Below, one piece after another: positions 1-11,611 of a stretch of 64,000 nucleotides of DNA. The first letter of the stretch is position 1. Every line of letters begins with the position of its first letter. The position numbers and the translations under genes are program-made. The stretch spans positions 29,072,260 through 29,136,259 of the forward strand of contig CM025850.1 of assembly GCA_003952965.2 (NCBI GenBank), in the 5' to 3' direction. The notes beneath the pieces were generated by a model, which did not search any database, was not told where the DNA came from, and worked only from the letters and a program-made list of their open reading frames with translations. The stretch comes from Morella rubra (lineage: Eukaryota > Streptophyta > Magnoliopsida > Fagales > Myricaceae).

Positions 1-77
1 CCAAACGATCTGCAAGAGTCACAGGCCGCCGCGTTGTGGTTACTGGAGCTTGTTGTGTTGCTTTCTTTCGAAGCCAT
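1..77 (-). CDS. Possible N-terminus of an unidentified protein, cut by the window edge
   Basis: Reading the minus strand from an ATG at 77-75, 25 codons stay open to the window edge. They begin MASKESNTTSSSN and end with a Cys-Asp-Ser-Cys-Arg-Ser-Phe stretch. A Ser/Asn-rich start followed by a CxxC pair could open a zinc-binding domain, but too little is visible to name a family. A TATA-like stretch lies about 385 bp upstream at 462-473 on the same strand, which fits a promoter and 5' leader. The plus strand is also open here for 46 codons, so the orientation is not certain. Low confidence. Confidence 0.3.
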   Translation of the reverse strand, partial: MASKESNTTSSSNHNAAACDSCRSF

Positions 78-461
78 AAATGCTAGCTATCAGCCTTTCT
101 CTTTTGCTTCTAGTGTTGCCAAAATTGGTCTAACATGAGCAGAACTAAATATGAGAGGTAGAGGTGGAAGGCTTGCTGGATTTAATTAGGTTATGTTTCT
201 GAGCTCAGCTCCTCTATATTAGGTGTGCACTGGACACGTTGCACCCACCAGCTGTCAGGCAGGATAGTCCTGCATATGCATATATAACATGATACATAGA
301 ATATGGGGCATGGACCTGCCATCTCACCTGAATGTTATAAATTCATGTGGACCCCACTTTCACTTCACTGTGCTACTGTAAATAATCTTTACACCCCGCA
401 TATGGGTTCTTGAGTACCTGAATTACCCAAAAAAACCCATACCATGCAATAAAGGGTGAGC

Positions 462-473
462 AATATATATAGA
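462..473 (-). promoter_or_regulatory. TATA-like box upstream of the left-edge ORF
   Basis: On the minus strand the sequence reads CTATATATATTG, a good plant TATA box. It would place a transcription start near 430 and give a leader of about 350 nt before the ATG at 77. Its assignment to that ORF is inference. Confidence 0.3.
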
Positions 474-1397
474 CATGATAGCCGAAACAAGATCAGAGAT
501 GCTATCATTAATTACCAGTTCGATCGAGAATAATAAGAATGTGTACTGTTCATGACCGTTTGAGGGTGAAAGTTGCCACCATAACGCCGCAGAGTTGCAT
601 GCCAAAATGGGAAATTGCTTCACTGCAATTTTGTTTCTTTATAAATTCCAACTTACTTTTTTTTAGAAATTTTAATATCTTTTTACAAATTTCAACTAAT
701 TTTCATAACTTACAAATAAAAAATTTCACAAACGCCCAATCAAAATTATTACAATACCCAAAAAAAAAAAAAAAATTCAAGCCATGCGTGTTTGGCAAAT
801 GAAAAAATTTGGAAAATTTTCAAAAACTTTTGATGTGGTGTGAAAATTTTGTTGTATGTTTAGGTAGATGTTGAAAAATTTTAGAGTTATATGGGAGTTA
901 GTGAGAAAATAAGGACAGATGATTTGATTTAATTTTTCATTGTATTTTGATTAAGAGAATTGTGAATAGTATTATAAATTCTTAAATTTTTTATTATTTT
1001 TTTAAAAAATTACTGAAATTAAAAAATAGACATTAACATTGTCAAAATACAAGGATAAAAATCTTAACTATAAAATGCTTTTAAAAATTTTGTGTGAAAT
1101 TTTTTGATATCCTACTCGATATTCTCTACTTCAGGTTTCAAGTTTTCTTTCCATTTGATGGTCACGCTCTTTTCTATATTTTTGGCTCCTTTCTTCCATG
1201 AGCCTCCTTTATTGGTGCTTGTCATGGTCTAGCTCATATCAATTTTCTGCAATTGTGTTTTTAGTTTCTATTTTTTTAAAAAAGAATGGTGAGAAATCGA
1301 CTCGTGGGGTGCTTCATGATGTGGTGATTCTCTATTCATCATCCGAGTCGACTAGGATTACAAATTCTCTAAACAAAATCTTGTTTAGACCACTATT

Positions 1398-2022
1398 TGT
1401 TGAGAGAGAAACGACCAACAAAGAGACGGAATAATTCTTCATCCTCTAAATGCCAAACAAATAAACGCAATCTCAATAATCGATATATATACTAAACAAT
1501 AATCTCAAATAAAAATCACACCAAGCAGAGAACAACACAAACAATTTTTTACGTGGGGAAAACTTTTCTAGTGTGGAGAAGAAAAATCACGGGACCTAGT
1601 CCAGTCAAATTCTCCACTATAAACCAAATAATGGGTACACAAAATCTTCTCTAGTCACAACTAGAGGCTGCAACTCATATCTCTTCAAGATGATATCAAT
1701 CTTGGCAAATACAACGGAAAAACAAAAAGAAAATACCAACAATTCCGTGGTTACTTTTCCTGAGCTCATAATTTGATCTTCACCATTTAGATTATATCCC
1801 CTTGTGTCGTGAACGTCTTTTCCAATTTTAGCTCGATCAGACCACAGAAGAAGTGAGATCTAGCTTTTGATGAAACTTGGGCGTGAAAGAGAAAATCTGT
1901 CTCTTTCTCTTATATTTCTTTCTTTTAATCCATACCATTTAAAGAACTCCTCCTTAGGCTTTGGGCCTTAGTAAAAGAATCTTAATTGGACTTTCTTTCA
2001 CATAGAAGGAATTAACCCAACA
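1398..2022 (-). mobile_element. Solo LTR, Ty1/copia-type (copy 1)
   Basis: This 625-bp block starts TGTTGAGAG and ends CCCAACA. It matches 3498-4158 over its whole length, including shared strings such as CTCCACTATAAAC and CACATAGAAGGAATTAAC. Read on the minus strand it begins TGTTGGGTTAATTCC, a typical plant copia LTR start. The flanks CTATT and TTATT look like a decayed 5-bp target duplication. No primer-binding site, polypurine tract or coding sequence adjoins it, so it is probably a solo LTR left by recombination. Confidence 0.7.
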
Positions 2023-3450
2023 TTATTAACATCTAAACATTAAAAATTTAGTTATGAAGAAATATTAAATCAATCAACAAAAATACAAGTTGTAAAAGTA
2101 AAACTTACAAATTGATCAGGCAACCTTCCCAAGCATCACCTAAATATTTCTCTTGAAATAAGGCTTAATAAAGTATGAATGACCTCCTTAATTTTCTTGG
2201 TCGACCTCTCCATGTATTTATAGAATTGGTTAAGTTTCAAATCAATTGAGATTTTGAAAATAGAGAAATTTTTCAAAATCGAAATTTTGAAATGACTTCA
2301 AAATTATCTTAGAAGACTAAACTTAAAATATAATACGCTTTAAATTTTAAATTTGACATGAAATTTTGCCTACACTGGAACACTAACATGCACTCTCGAA
2401 ATTGGAGCTGAAGACTGCTTCGGATTTTGATGAACTTATTTATTGTTAGTCATTTTTGTTATTTTTCTTTTGTTTTTCTTCGAAGCAATAAAATCCTGTT
2501 TTTTCTGATTAAGCAATAAAATCCTTTTATTAATGAAGTCCTTATACACTTGGGCCGAAAGAGTCTACCATATCAAGACCCGAATAAGCCCAATTATTTA
2601 GCCCTAGAGTTCAACTTGCTCAAACCTGAAATTTTCCTAAGCTTATATGCCACATTCCAATGAACTCCACAAGATGCCCAATTTTTTCAGTTTTACTTTT
2701 ATTGAGATTTGTAAAAAATTTGTAGATGATTTTTAAAATATGGGAATAAAAGTAGTGTACGGAAAACTAGATGAGAAATTTTATGTACTGTTCAAAAGTT
2801 AAAAGACATTAAATTGAACAAATGTTTAGGTCAACGAAGAATATACCAGACCTCCTGAAAGGGGCAGAGAAATAAAAATAAAAAATTAAGTGAGCTTGAT
2901 GGAAAAGGCAATGGTAAAACAGTAAAACAAACTAAAAGTGTGATGGAAGAAAAATTATTGGTAAAGTTTCAAAATTTCTAAAATGATCTGATTTTAAAGA
3001 TTTTTCCAACTCTTTTAGTTTTTGTATACAAACAATTTTTTTGACAAACTTTTCTGGAAAAAATTTGTACAAATTTCTCGACTAGTTTTTACTGCACTAC
3101 TTTCTCTACTTACTCTTGTGTTTGGATCAATTTTTGTCTAGTCTATTTCATTGTCTTAAGGTCCATTTATTCCTATCTTTTAACCATATTCCCCGCAGAA
3201 ATAAAAGCTTTTTTTTTTTATGGAGCTAGCTTAAAATGCTTTCATTCATCTCAGTTGGCTACCCTCTTCTTTTCTTTTTTCAGCACTCCAATCCATATTA
3301 TTTTGGCTTATTAAAGATAGTTCTATTTGCTTTTTTTTCTTTTTTTTTTTCTTTTTGGGTGGGAAACTTACATAAATGTCACACTAATATTTCTCATTCT
3401 ACTAACATATTTCCAAAAATTCATTTACTCAATTCTTCTAATTTTGTTTT
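2023..3450. other. AT-rich spacer, no gene seen
   Basis: Spacer between the two solo LTRs, with short homopolymer runs and stops in all frames. I looked for a primer-binding site and polypurine tract that would make the two LTRs one element and found neither. Confidence 0.6.
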
Positions 3451-3497
3451 AAGGTAAAATCATTTTTTGTCCTTAAAGTTTTACATCAATTAAAAAT

Positions 3498-4158
3498 CGG
3501 TATGAGGAGATAACACACAAACACTACGGAATAAGTTATTCTTCTCTAGGATACAAACAAATAGAGCGCAATTTCAATAATTTATGTGTTAGAAATAATA
3601 TAAAGATAATCAATCACATCAAACAAAAACAACAAAAGTAATTTTTACATGAAAAACTTTTCTGATTTGAATAAGAAAAATCATGGGACCTAATCCAGTC
3701 AAATCTCCACTATAAACTAAATAATGGGTACACAAAGTCTTCTCTAATCACAACTAGAGGATACAACATGTATCTCTTCATGATGACATCAACCTTGGCA
3801 AATACAACGAGAATTAGAGTGAAAATACCAAAACTCGTAGTTACTATTCACGAGCACGAACCCCAGTTTCTGATCTCGTAATCTGATCTCCACCGTTCAG
3901 ATTATAATTAACCCCCATTTCCATTAAAATTCTCTTCCTAATTTCAGCTCGATCGGACCACAGAAAAAGCAGAATCAAAACTTTGAAGATACCTAGGCGT
4001 GAATGAGAAAAAACTATTTTTTCTTCTCCTCAATTTCTCTTTTCTATCAACGTGACTTAAAACTCCTCCTTAGGATTAAAAGTTAAAACCCACTGAGCTT
4101 TGAGTTTAGTAAAGACCCCACTTGGGCTTTTCTTCACATAGAAGGAATTAACCTAACA
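3498..4158 (-). mobile_element. Solo LTR, Ty1/copia-type (copy 2), inside the foldback element
   Basis: This is the second copy of the LTR at 1398-2022. It is flanked on both sides by AAAAAT (3492-3497 and 4159-4164), which fits a target-site duplication. Removing it rejoins the left arm of the surrounding element so that it aligns with the right arm. It therefore inserted later than the foldback element. Confidence 0.7.
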
Positions 4159-4365
4159 AAAAATAGGTCCTTAAGTTTCAAATTTCTAACTTATGATCCT
4201 TAAGTTTGTACTTCAACAATCGTCAAAGGGCCCTTCATTCCGTTAACGGCCAAACCGCACCGCCATATTAGCAAAAAATACTGTCAACTTTCCACGGAAA
4301 GACCTTTTTTTTTTTCGGGGGGGGGGGATTTTAAAAATCATGTTTTGTCCTTAATTTACACCATT

Positions 4366-4650
4366 CTCATAATAGGTCACTGGTTTAAAAACCAAAAATT
4401 TTAGTCCTTGTACCATTTTCTTAATAGGTTCTTAGATTTTAAAACTAATAAATGTAGTCTTTGAGTTTCATATCATTTTCATAAATAGGTCCTTACGATT
4501 TAAAACAAAAAAATTGAGTCCTTGAGTTTCATATCATTTCCATAAAAGGTCCTTAGGTTTTTAAAACTAAAAAATTTCAGTCCTGGAGTTTCATATCATT
4601 TTCATAATAGGTCCCTAGGTTTTGAAACTAAAAATTTCAGTCTTTCAATT
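4366..4650. repeat. About five degenerate tandem repeats, unit about 65 bp
   Basis: Each unit reads roughly ATAGGTCCTTAGG, then TTTTAAAACTAAAAA, then TTTCAGTCCTTGAGTTTCAT, then ATCATTTTCAT. Inverted relatives of the unit lie at 4940-5120. They form the arms of the surrounding foldback element. Confidence 0.7.
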
Positions 4651-5163
4651 TTGGGCTCTTTAAAAAAATGTCCTTTGTCCAGCCCATTGACAAGAGAAGG
4701 TCAATTTCAAAAGAAATCCAACTTAGCTGCCCATGCGAACGCTCCCACCTACCTAATAAGTGGAACTATAACGTTTTGTATGACCTTGGTGGACAGTGAG
4801 TCACATGAAGTCAAATATGACCAACATAGCTTATTGGATAGGTGGGAGCATCAAGTGAGCAACTGACTTGAATTTTTGCTAATGTGGACTTCTTGTTGTT
4901 AGTAAGTTAGACGAAGAGCTGACCATAGTACCTTCTTTTTAAAAGAGTCCAAAACTTAATGGTTAAAATTTTAAGTTTTAAAATCTTAGGACCTATTATG
5001 AAAACAATATAAAACTTAAAGATTAAAATTTTTAGTGTTAAAACCCAATGATTTATTATGAAAACGGTGTAAAATTTAAGGATTAAAAAGTTAGAAATTT
5101 CAAAACCAAATGACCTATTTTTAAATGGATGTAAAGCCAAGGACCAACCAGAATCTTATCCTT

Positions 5164-6085
5164 TATTTCCTTTTCATATTGGACAAATTTGAACTATTCG
5201 TTCCACAGTCATTCACAAAGAAGTAAGGTGAAATAAATTATCTTCACAAAGAGACTAAAAGAGGAAGTTAGGTGGCGAAACTAAACCTTAGGTAATGTAA
5301 TTATAACCACAAGCGGAAAACACCAATATTTGGAGATTTGTTCGTGTCATCTCTCTCCTATGATCAGTGCATGTCAAGATTTTGACTATGAAAATGTCGT
5401 CCTAACTTATTTTATTATATGATATTGATTAAGGATTCATTGAGTTTTTTAGTTAATTTAAGGATGCATTGAGTTTTTTGATTTATGATTTACAAGAAAT
5501 TACATTTTGTACTGGGATGATAGTAATGTCATTTTTTGGTTCTAACTATTTTTTAGCGGTCAAAATTCTGTCTTTCTAAACATAAATAATTCAAAATTTT
5601 AGTTAAAAATAATAATAATAAATTTTCAAAATAAAAAAATTATCTTTTTTATTATTACAATAAGCATAAAAAATTCATCACTCAAATAATCTATTTTCAC
5701 TTTTTTACTAATTTTGTAAAATTCTACTTTTACACTATTTTTAAAAAAATTTAATAAAATTCTAATTAATCTTAATTTTACAAAGTTCTAAAAAATTTAT
5801 GATTGATTACAAACATGACCATAATCTGATGGTTATGATTTACCTCGTATAATCTATTTTTCGTTTATTTCAACATGATATTTAATTACAGGAGTGCATA
5901 GATTTGCACAGTTTGAGAGGGAAAAGTGAATTTTCCTTTAATTTATTATTAAATCTCTCTTCTTCTTCTTTTTTCTAGTCTATTATTAAATCGCTTATTT
6001 CTACAGATTTGCATGATTTATGCTACACCGTAACCGGATGAAAAAGGGTAAAGTCGTCATTTATGTTGACCGCTCCTTATCAGGA
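5164..6085. other. AT-rich upstream region of eIF3c
   Basis: No ORF of note, only AT-rich runs and short repeats. The promoter-proximal part near 6040-6090 is less AT-rich and leads into the telo-box. Confidence 0.5.
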
Positions 6086-6091
6086 CGGTGA

Positions 6092-6100
6092 TTAGGGTTT
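6092..6100 (-). promoter_or_regulatory. Telo-box in the eIF3c promoter/leader
   Basis: TTAGGGTTT on the plus strand is AAACCCTAA on the minus strand, the plant telo-box. This motif is known to be enriched near the transcription start of plant genes for ribosomal proteins and translation factors. Here it sits just before the likely leader exon of an eIF3 subunit gene. Position and gene class agree; function is inference. Confidence 0.6.
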
Positions 6101-7118
6101 CTTGATTGTTTCCGTTCAATCAAGTCCAGAACGTAGAGCGCAGCCGCTGCCGATTCCGTCGTCCTCTTCCCGCCTTCACGTCCAGCTCAGGTCCGAGTTC
6201 CCTTTCATACTGGATTTGTTCATCTTTCCGCCGGCTTGACTACTTAGATCTGCTTGTCGTTCTGCTAAAAACTCTGTTGTTGAGAAGATCCTTTGCCCTG
6301 TGTTTGGTTCCTGGGACAATTAGGAAATTCCTTTACTGTTTACAGTAGCCGATACTATGTGAAAACCAAAAATAATTGGCATTCTGAAGAATCAGCTTAC
6401 AAAATCTGTTCTGATAGCTTTCAAATTTTTGAATTGATTTGATTTCCTTTTACTGTTACCTGTGTTGCCCTGAATTTGTTTGCAAGTATTTTAGCTGTGG
6501 AAGTAATTCTTTGTATTGTATGAGGAATGAAATAGACTTCTTCTATTTCGTACGTAAAGAAGGACCTATATAATTCTTATGTTTGTGATAGCTTTAGATA
6601 ACCTGTTCGTATGATGTTCGTTGGTCCCAGCTCTATTCCAGCGGTATTGAGCAAGTCTTATCCTTTTTTTTTTTTTTTTTTGCACATCTGGGCTTGATCT
6701 AATATGTAAATCCACACCCTTCATAAGCATAGTGACTGGCGAACCAGTCATAACATATGCTTGTAAGTTTTCATATGCATTCTGTCTGGCGAGCATAAAA
6801 ATAATTTCTAAGGTTCTCCTGACTACCATCTTCGGTTTTCAAGATTTTAGCTCCCTGGTAGTGTGTGTGTGAGATCTCTCTTGTTGGACTAGGTAATTAT
6901 CTAATTAATGTTTAGTCATGATACAAAATGGTCCTGATAGCAACAGCGATAGTATTTCAAGACATCTGTCAATTCTGTGAAGAGATTATAATTTTTGGTT
7001 CGTCTTGAAATGCAATTTCTTGAGTTTTTCTATCTGTTGCATTTAACTTGTTTTTATTTGTCTTTAAATGCAGTTTCTTGAGGTTTTCTGATCTGTTGCA
7101 TTTATCTCATTCTTGAGA
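6101..7118 (+). other. eIF3c 5' leader with a long intron
   Basis: A leader exon probably ends at 6190 (CAGCTCAG then GT at 6191). The likely acceptor is CAG at 7071-7073, leaving about 45 nt of leader before the ATG at 7119. Long first introns in 5' leaders are common in highly expressed plant housekeeping genes. The acceptor lies in the second copy of a 58-bp tandem duplication. A poly-T run lies near 6662-6681. Splice sites are inferred by eye. Confidence 0.5.
7003..7118 (+). repeat. 58-bp tandem duplication spanning the leader intron acceptor
   Basis: Copy 1 (7003-7060) and copy 2 (7061-7118) both read TCTTnAAATGCA, then TTTCTTGAG, then CTGTTGCATTTA. Copy 2 has CAG where copy 1 has CAA, so only copy 2 provides the splice acceptor. 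The ATG begins immediately after copy 2. Confidence 0.75.
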
Positions 7119-9468
7119 ATGGCTTCGCGCTTCTGGACATCCCAGGTTCTTACCTTTATGTCAATACCTTATTAGTCTCAGTTACTTGATTCTATATTAA
7201 GGTTGAACTGTAAGAACCACTTTTATTGATGGTGGTTAGAAAATTATTTGTGTCGTAACAGGGTGGCAGTGACTCCGAGGAGGAGGAAAGTGATTTTGAT
7301 GAAGAGATTGAGACTGGCGGACCTGGTGACTCTACTGCTCAAACTGCTGGAAGCAGATACCTTCAGGGGAACGCAAGTGATAGCGATGACTCTGATGGCC
7401 AAAAGCGGGTTGTTAGGTCTGCAAAAGATAAGCGATTTGAAGAAATGTCAGCTACAGTTGACCAGATGAAGAATGCTATGAAGATTAATGACTGGGTCAG
7501 CTTACAAGAAAACTTTGACAAGATAAATAAGCAAGTGGAGAAAGTTATGCGTGTCACAGAGTCTGAAAAGGTCCCTAACCTTTACATTAAAGCTCTCGTT
7601 ATGTTGGAAGACTTCCTGAGTCAGGCTTTGGCCAACAAAGATGCAAAGAAGAAGATGAGCAGCAGCAATGCCAAGGCCTTAAACTCAATGAAACAGAAAC
7701 TGAAGAAAAACAACAAACAATATGAGGATTTGATAAATAAGTGTAGGGAAAGTCCCGAGAGCGAGGAGGAAAGGGATGAGGACGAGGATGAGGATGAGGA
7801 TGAGGAAACTGATACGGAGATTGAGGAAGATCCAACAAAGATGGAATTCAAAGATTCTGAAGATGAGGATGATGACAAGGTTGTGGATAGCCAGGATGAG
7901 GATGACGGGGAGTGGGAGAAGAAGTTGAGCAAGAAAGATAAGCTCATGGATAAGCAATTCAAGAACCCGAGTGAGGTCACTTGGGATACAGTTAACAAGA
8001 AATTCAAGGAGGTTGTGGCTGCTCGGGGTAGAAAAGGAACTGGAAGGTTTGAGCAGGTTGAGCAGCTTACTTTTTTGGCAAAGGTTGCCAAGACACCTGC
8101 GCAGAAACTTGAAATTTTATTCAGTGTTATCTCAGCACAATTTGATGTCAATCCAGGCCTCAATGGCCATATGCCCATAAATGTATGGAAGAAATGTGTG
8201 CAGAACATGCTTGTAATCTTGGATATTCTTGTCCAGTATCCCAACATAGTGGTGGATGATATGGTGGAGCCTGATGAAAATGAAAGCCAGAAGGGACCAG
8301 AATATAACGGGACGATCCGGGTTTGGGGAAACTTGGTTGCCTTTGTTGAAAGGATAGATGTTGAGTTTTTTAAGAGCTTGCAATGCATTGATCCCCACAC
8401 TCGTGAGTATGTTGAGAGACTCAGGGACGAGCCTATGTTTATGGTTCTTGCTCACAATGTCCAGGATTATTTGGAACGGGTCAGGGATTTTAAAGCTGCT
8501 TCTAAGGTTGCATTGAAGCGGGTTGAACTCATCTATTATAAGCCACAAGAGGTTTATGATGCCATGAGAAAACTGGCTGAGCAGATAGAAGATGGAGAAG
8601 ATGGAGAAGCAGGTGAGGAACCTAAGGTCGAGGAAGGTAGGGGTCCATCTGCATTTGTTGTTACTCCAGAGCTTGTTCCTCGGAAGCCCACCTTCTCAGA
8701 GAATAGCAGGACCTTAATGGATAGCTTGGTGTCCCTCATCTACAAGTATGGAGATGACCGGACTAAAGCCCGTGCCATGCTCTGTGACATTTATCACCAT
8801 GCTATCTTGGATGAGTTTTCAACTTCACGTGACTTGTTGCTTATGAGTCACTTGCAAGACAACATTCAGCATATGGACATATCAACGCAGATCCTCTTCA
8901 ACAGGGCCATGGCACAACTGGGCTTGTGTGCATTCCGGGTTGGATTAATAACTGAAGCCCATGGCTGCCTTTCTGAGCTATACTCAGGTGGAAGGGTGAA
9001 GGAGTTGCTTGCACAAGGCGTTTCTCAAAGCCGATATCATGAGAAGACTCCAGAACAGGTACTGATGTTTGTGTTTGCGTTTGTGTTTCATACCTGATTA
9101 ATCCAGATGGTCTGGTCTCTCTCTCTCTCTCTCTGTTTGGTTGTTTGAGGCTTGTAGTCTGCTTATATGTTCCAGAGTTGGGTTTTTCAGTCAGCTCTTT
9201 TATTGTTTTAAAAATCACAGGTAGCTACTGCTCTGAATGAGGATAATTTGTGGACTGCTATGTACTTCAAAGTTAGTTGAATTTTCTTTTTTTTAAAAGT
9301 GTCGGGACTAAATCAGCTGAAGGATGCAAACTCTGCATTTTCTCATCTAGTAAGTGGCACTCAGAATTAGTAATATTGGGGAGTTTGATTGCTGCGTTGG
9401 TGACCCTTGCCATAGAAGAGAAAAAGGGAGGTTTGTGATATTTTAACTGCCTTCCCTAGGTGTATGGG

Positions 9469-9502
<34 letters not shown>

Positions 9503-11611
9503 GTGGACGTATATTATTTAAATAATGGAGGAACAAGTTGGCAGCATTATATAAATGATTATACTTATGAAATTATTGCCCAATTTAATTTCTTGTTTGT
9601 TTAATTCTTGGAGATGATCACTTGTTTCTTAACTTTCTGAGAGTCAAGAAATGTGGATAATTTATTGTTTATTTTTCCTTTTCTTTAATGTGTATGTGGA
9701 CAAATTTGAAAGAATGTCTGAAGAAGGATTGCATTATAGGCATGTGGCAATTTTTTAACCTTAGGCATATTCTCCAAAACTTTACCTTTGTAGCACTTGT
9801 GTGTTGCCTCTCTCTCTGGGTTGTAATTGTTTGATGATGTTTGATACAATATGATTGCTCCTTTTCATTCTCTGTAACGTTTTCACTAGATGGTCTTTTA
9901 GCTTTTAAGGTGGTGTTTGATTGTGAAAATGTTGGGGTGGTGGAAATTTTGAGGTATGAGAGTTGGTGAAAAAGTGAAGATAGTTAGGAGAGTTGGTGAA
10001 AAAGTGAAGAGAGAAGATTTGAATGAATATTATAATGAAAAAGAATTATTTGATGGGAAGAGAGATTATTTTGTAGTTATTTTTAATCAGGCCCGAAATT
10101 TTGTAGTGCCAAAATTTCGGCAATCAAACGCCCCTACTAATGTTTGGCGTACAGCAAGAAAACACCATGGTATGAGAGACACAAAAAGGGTCAAATGTGA
10201 TGGGATGATGGCAAGAAAGTGGTAGAGATGATGTGACAGATAGTCTGGCAAATACATTGTATTGAATTTAGATTTTTCTGTGATGTTAGGTGTAGTTAGT
10301 CGGTTTAAATTCTAACTAATCTTGGGTAAGGGGCTTGGCATTCAATCCTATCTCAATAGATGCTATGATAGTGTGTAATGACGAAAGGTTGGAGGTTCTG
10401 TAGATGGTGTATGGGACCATTTTGTTTCTTTGGCTTCTCATCCCATTTAGAATCAAGAATTAGAAAGACCATGAAATTTGTCAGTTCTGTAAATATCTTT
10501 GATCGGTAGCTTCAATTCATCCTCTATGCCATATAAATTTGTATGTGTATTGATGTACGTGTATGTCCAAAGACTTGTAGTTGTAAATTCTCGCACCCAC
10601 TTGCAGGAAAGAATTGAAAGGAGACGTCAGATGCCATACCATATGCACATAAATCTTGAGCTACTGGAAGCTGTTCATCTGATATGTGCTATGCTGCTGG
10701 AAGTGCCCAACGTGGCAGCGAACATTCATGATGCAAAGCGGAAGGTCATAAGTAAGACTTTTCGGCGATTGCTTGAGGTGAGTGAGAGGCAAACATTCAC
10801 AGGTCCCCCGGAAAATGTTAGAGACCACATAATGGCTGCCACCAGGGCCCTTAGCACAGGAGATTTTGAGAAGGCATTTGAGGTTATCAATTCCCTCGAT
10901 GTTTGGAAACTCGTCAGGGATCGGGAGAATGTCCTTGAGATGCTCAAGGGTAAGATCAAGGAAGAGGCTCTGAGGACCTACCTCATTACCTACTCGCCAT
11001 CCTGCAATTCCCTGAGCTTGGACCAGCTCACGAAAATGTTTGACCTCCAAGAAGCTCAGACTCACAGCATTGTTAGCAAGATGATGATCAATGAGGAGCT
11101 CCATGCAAGTTGGGACCAGCCAAGCAGGTGCATTGTTTTCCATGACGTTGAGCATACTAGGTTGCAGGCTTTGGCATTCCAGCTGACGGAGAAACTGGCA
11201 ATCCTTGCTGAAAGTAATGAGAGAGCAATGGAAGCGAGGGTAGGTGGTGGTTTGGATCTGCCTCAAAGGCGGAGAGAGAACCAGGACTATGCTGCTGGAA
11301 CAGCAGCTGGTAGATGGCAAGACAACTCGTCTTCCTCTCATGGAAGGCAAAGTAGTGGCACCGGACGAACAGGATATGTTGGTGGTGCTGGGAGACCTTT
11401 GGCACTAGGCCAAACTTATGGAGGAGGTTATTCAAGGGAACGTATAGGTCAGTCACGAAGCGGCAATGCCAGCTATCAGGGCACACGGTATCAAGATGCT
11501 GCATATGGAGGGTCAGGGCGGAGTTCTTATCAGAGCGGGTCAGCTGTTAGAGGATCCCAGATGGATTCTTCATCCCGCATGGTCAGTCTGAACAAGGGGG
11601 TTCGTGCTTAG
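7119..11611 (+). CDS. TIF3C: Eukaryotic translation initiation factor 3 subunit C (eIF3c)
   Basis: Coding exons are 7119-7145, 7262-9058 and 10607-11611, all with GT-AG junctions and codon-phase boundaries. They encode 942 aa, close to the roughly 900 aa usual for plant eIF3c. The protein starts [19 protein letters not shown], the conserved eIF3c N-terminus. A highly acidic Asp/Glu stretch lies at about residues 170-230, the eIF3c_N region follows, and a C-terminal PCI region covers about 640-800 (including [11 protein letters not shown]). The end is a Gly/Ser/Tyr/Arg-rich tail. eIF3c is a core subunit of the cytosolic eIF3 complex; it helps recruit eIF1, eIF5 and the ternary complex to the 40S subunit. 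The second coding intron is 1548 bp and carries a MITE. The gene looks intact. A copy of its 5' part lies at about 36.24-36.42 kb. Confidence 0.95.
9116..9134. repeat. (CT)n microsatellite in eIF3c intron
   Basis: A CT dinucleotide run of about nine units lies shortly after the donor of the long eIF3c intron. No function is implied. Confidence 0.8.
9909..10135. mobile_element. MITE in the eIF3c intron
   Basis: The left end GGTGGTGTTTGATTG and the right end CAATCAAACGCCCC form terminal inverted repeats, and the interior has no coding capacity. The 3 bp before the left end are TAA; a TAA also lies close after the right end but not immediately next to it. A PIF/Harbinger (Tourist) origin is therefore possible, not proven. 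The internal string GTTGGTGAAAAAGTGAA occurs twice here. A close relative (AGTGAAAAAGTGAAG) lies in the MITE at 33.4 kb on the other strand. Confidence 0.6.

Larger units (their letters stand above)
3453..5163. mobile_element. Foldback-type inverted-repeat element with internal tandem repeats, split by a solo LTR
   Basis: The left arm begins AAGGTAAAATCATTTTTTGT at 3452. It resumes after the LTR as AATAGGTCCTTAAGTTTC followed by AATTTCTAACTT. The right arm (about 4930-5163), reverse-complemented, begins AAGGATAAGATTCTGGTTGG and passes through the same AATTTCTAACTT string. Both arms carry degenerate repeats of a unit of about 65 bp. The middle (about 4650-4900) is more GC-rich and non-repetitive. 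No transposase is present, so it is a non-autonomous element; the superfamily cannot be assigned from what is visible. Confidence 0.6.

Noticed and set aside
7621..8400. 259-codon minus-strand frame across eIF3c exon 2
   Set aside because: It is antisense to the strongly supported eIF3c coding exon. Its Ser-rich translation is just the complement of the acidic repeat.
9956..10225. 89-codon frame in the eIF3c intron
   Set aside because: Lies in an intronic MITE, and its repeated [12 protein letters not shown] text comes from the MITE's internal repeat.
10661..11350. 229-codon minus-strand frame across eIF3c exon 3
   Set aside because: Shadow of the eIF3c PCI-containing exon, with no motif of its own.
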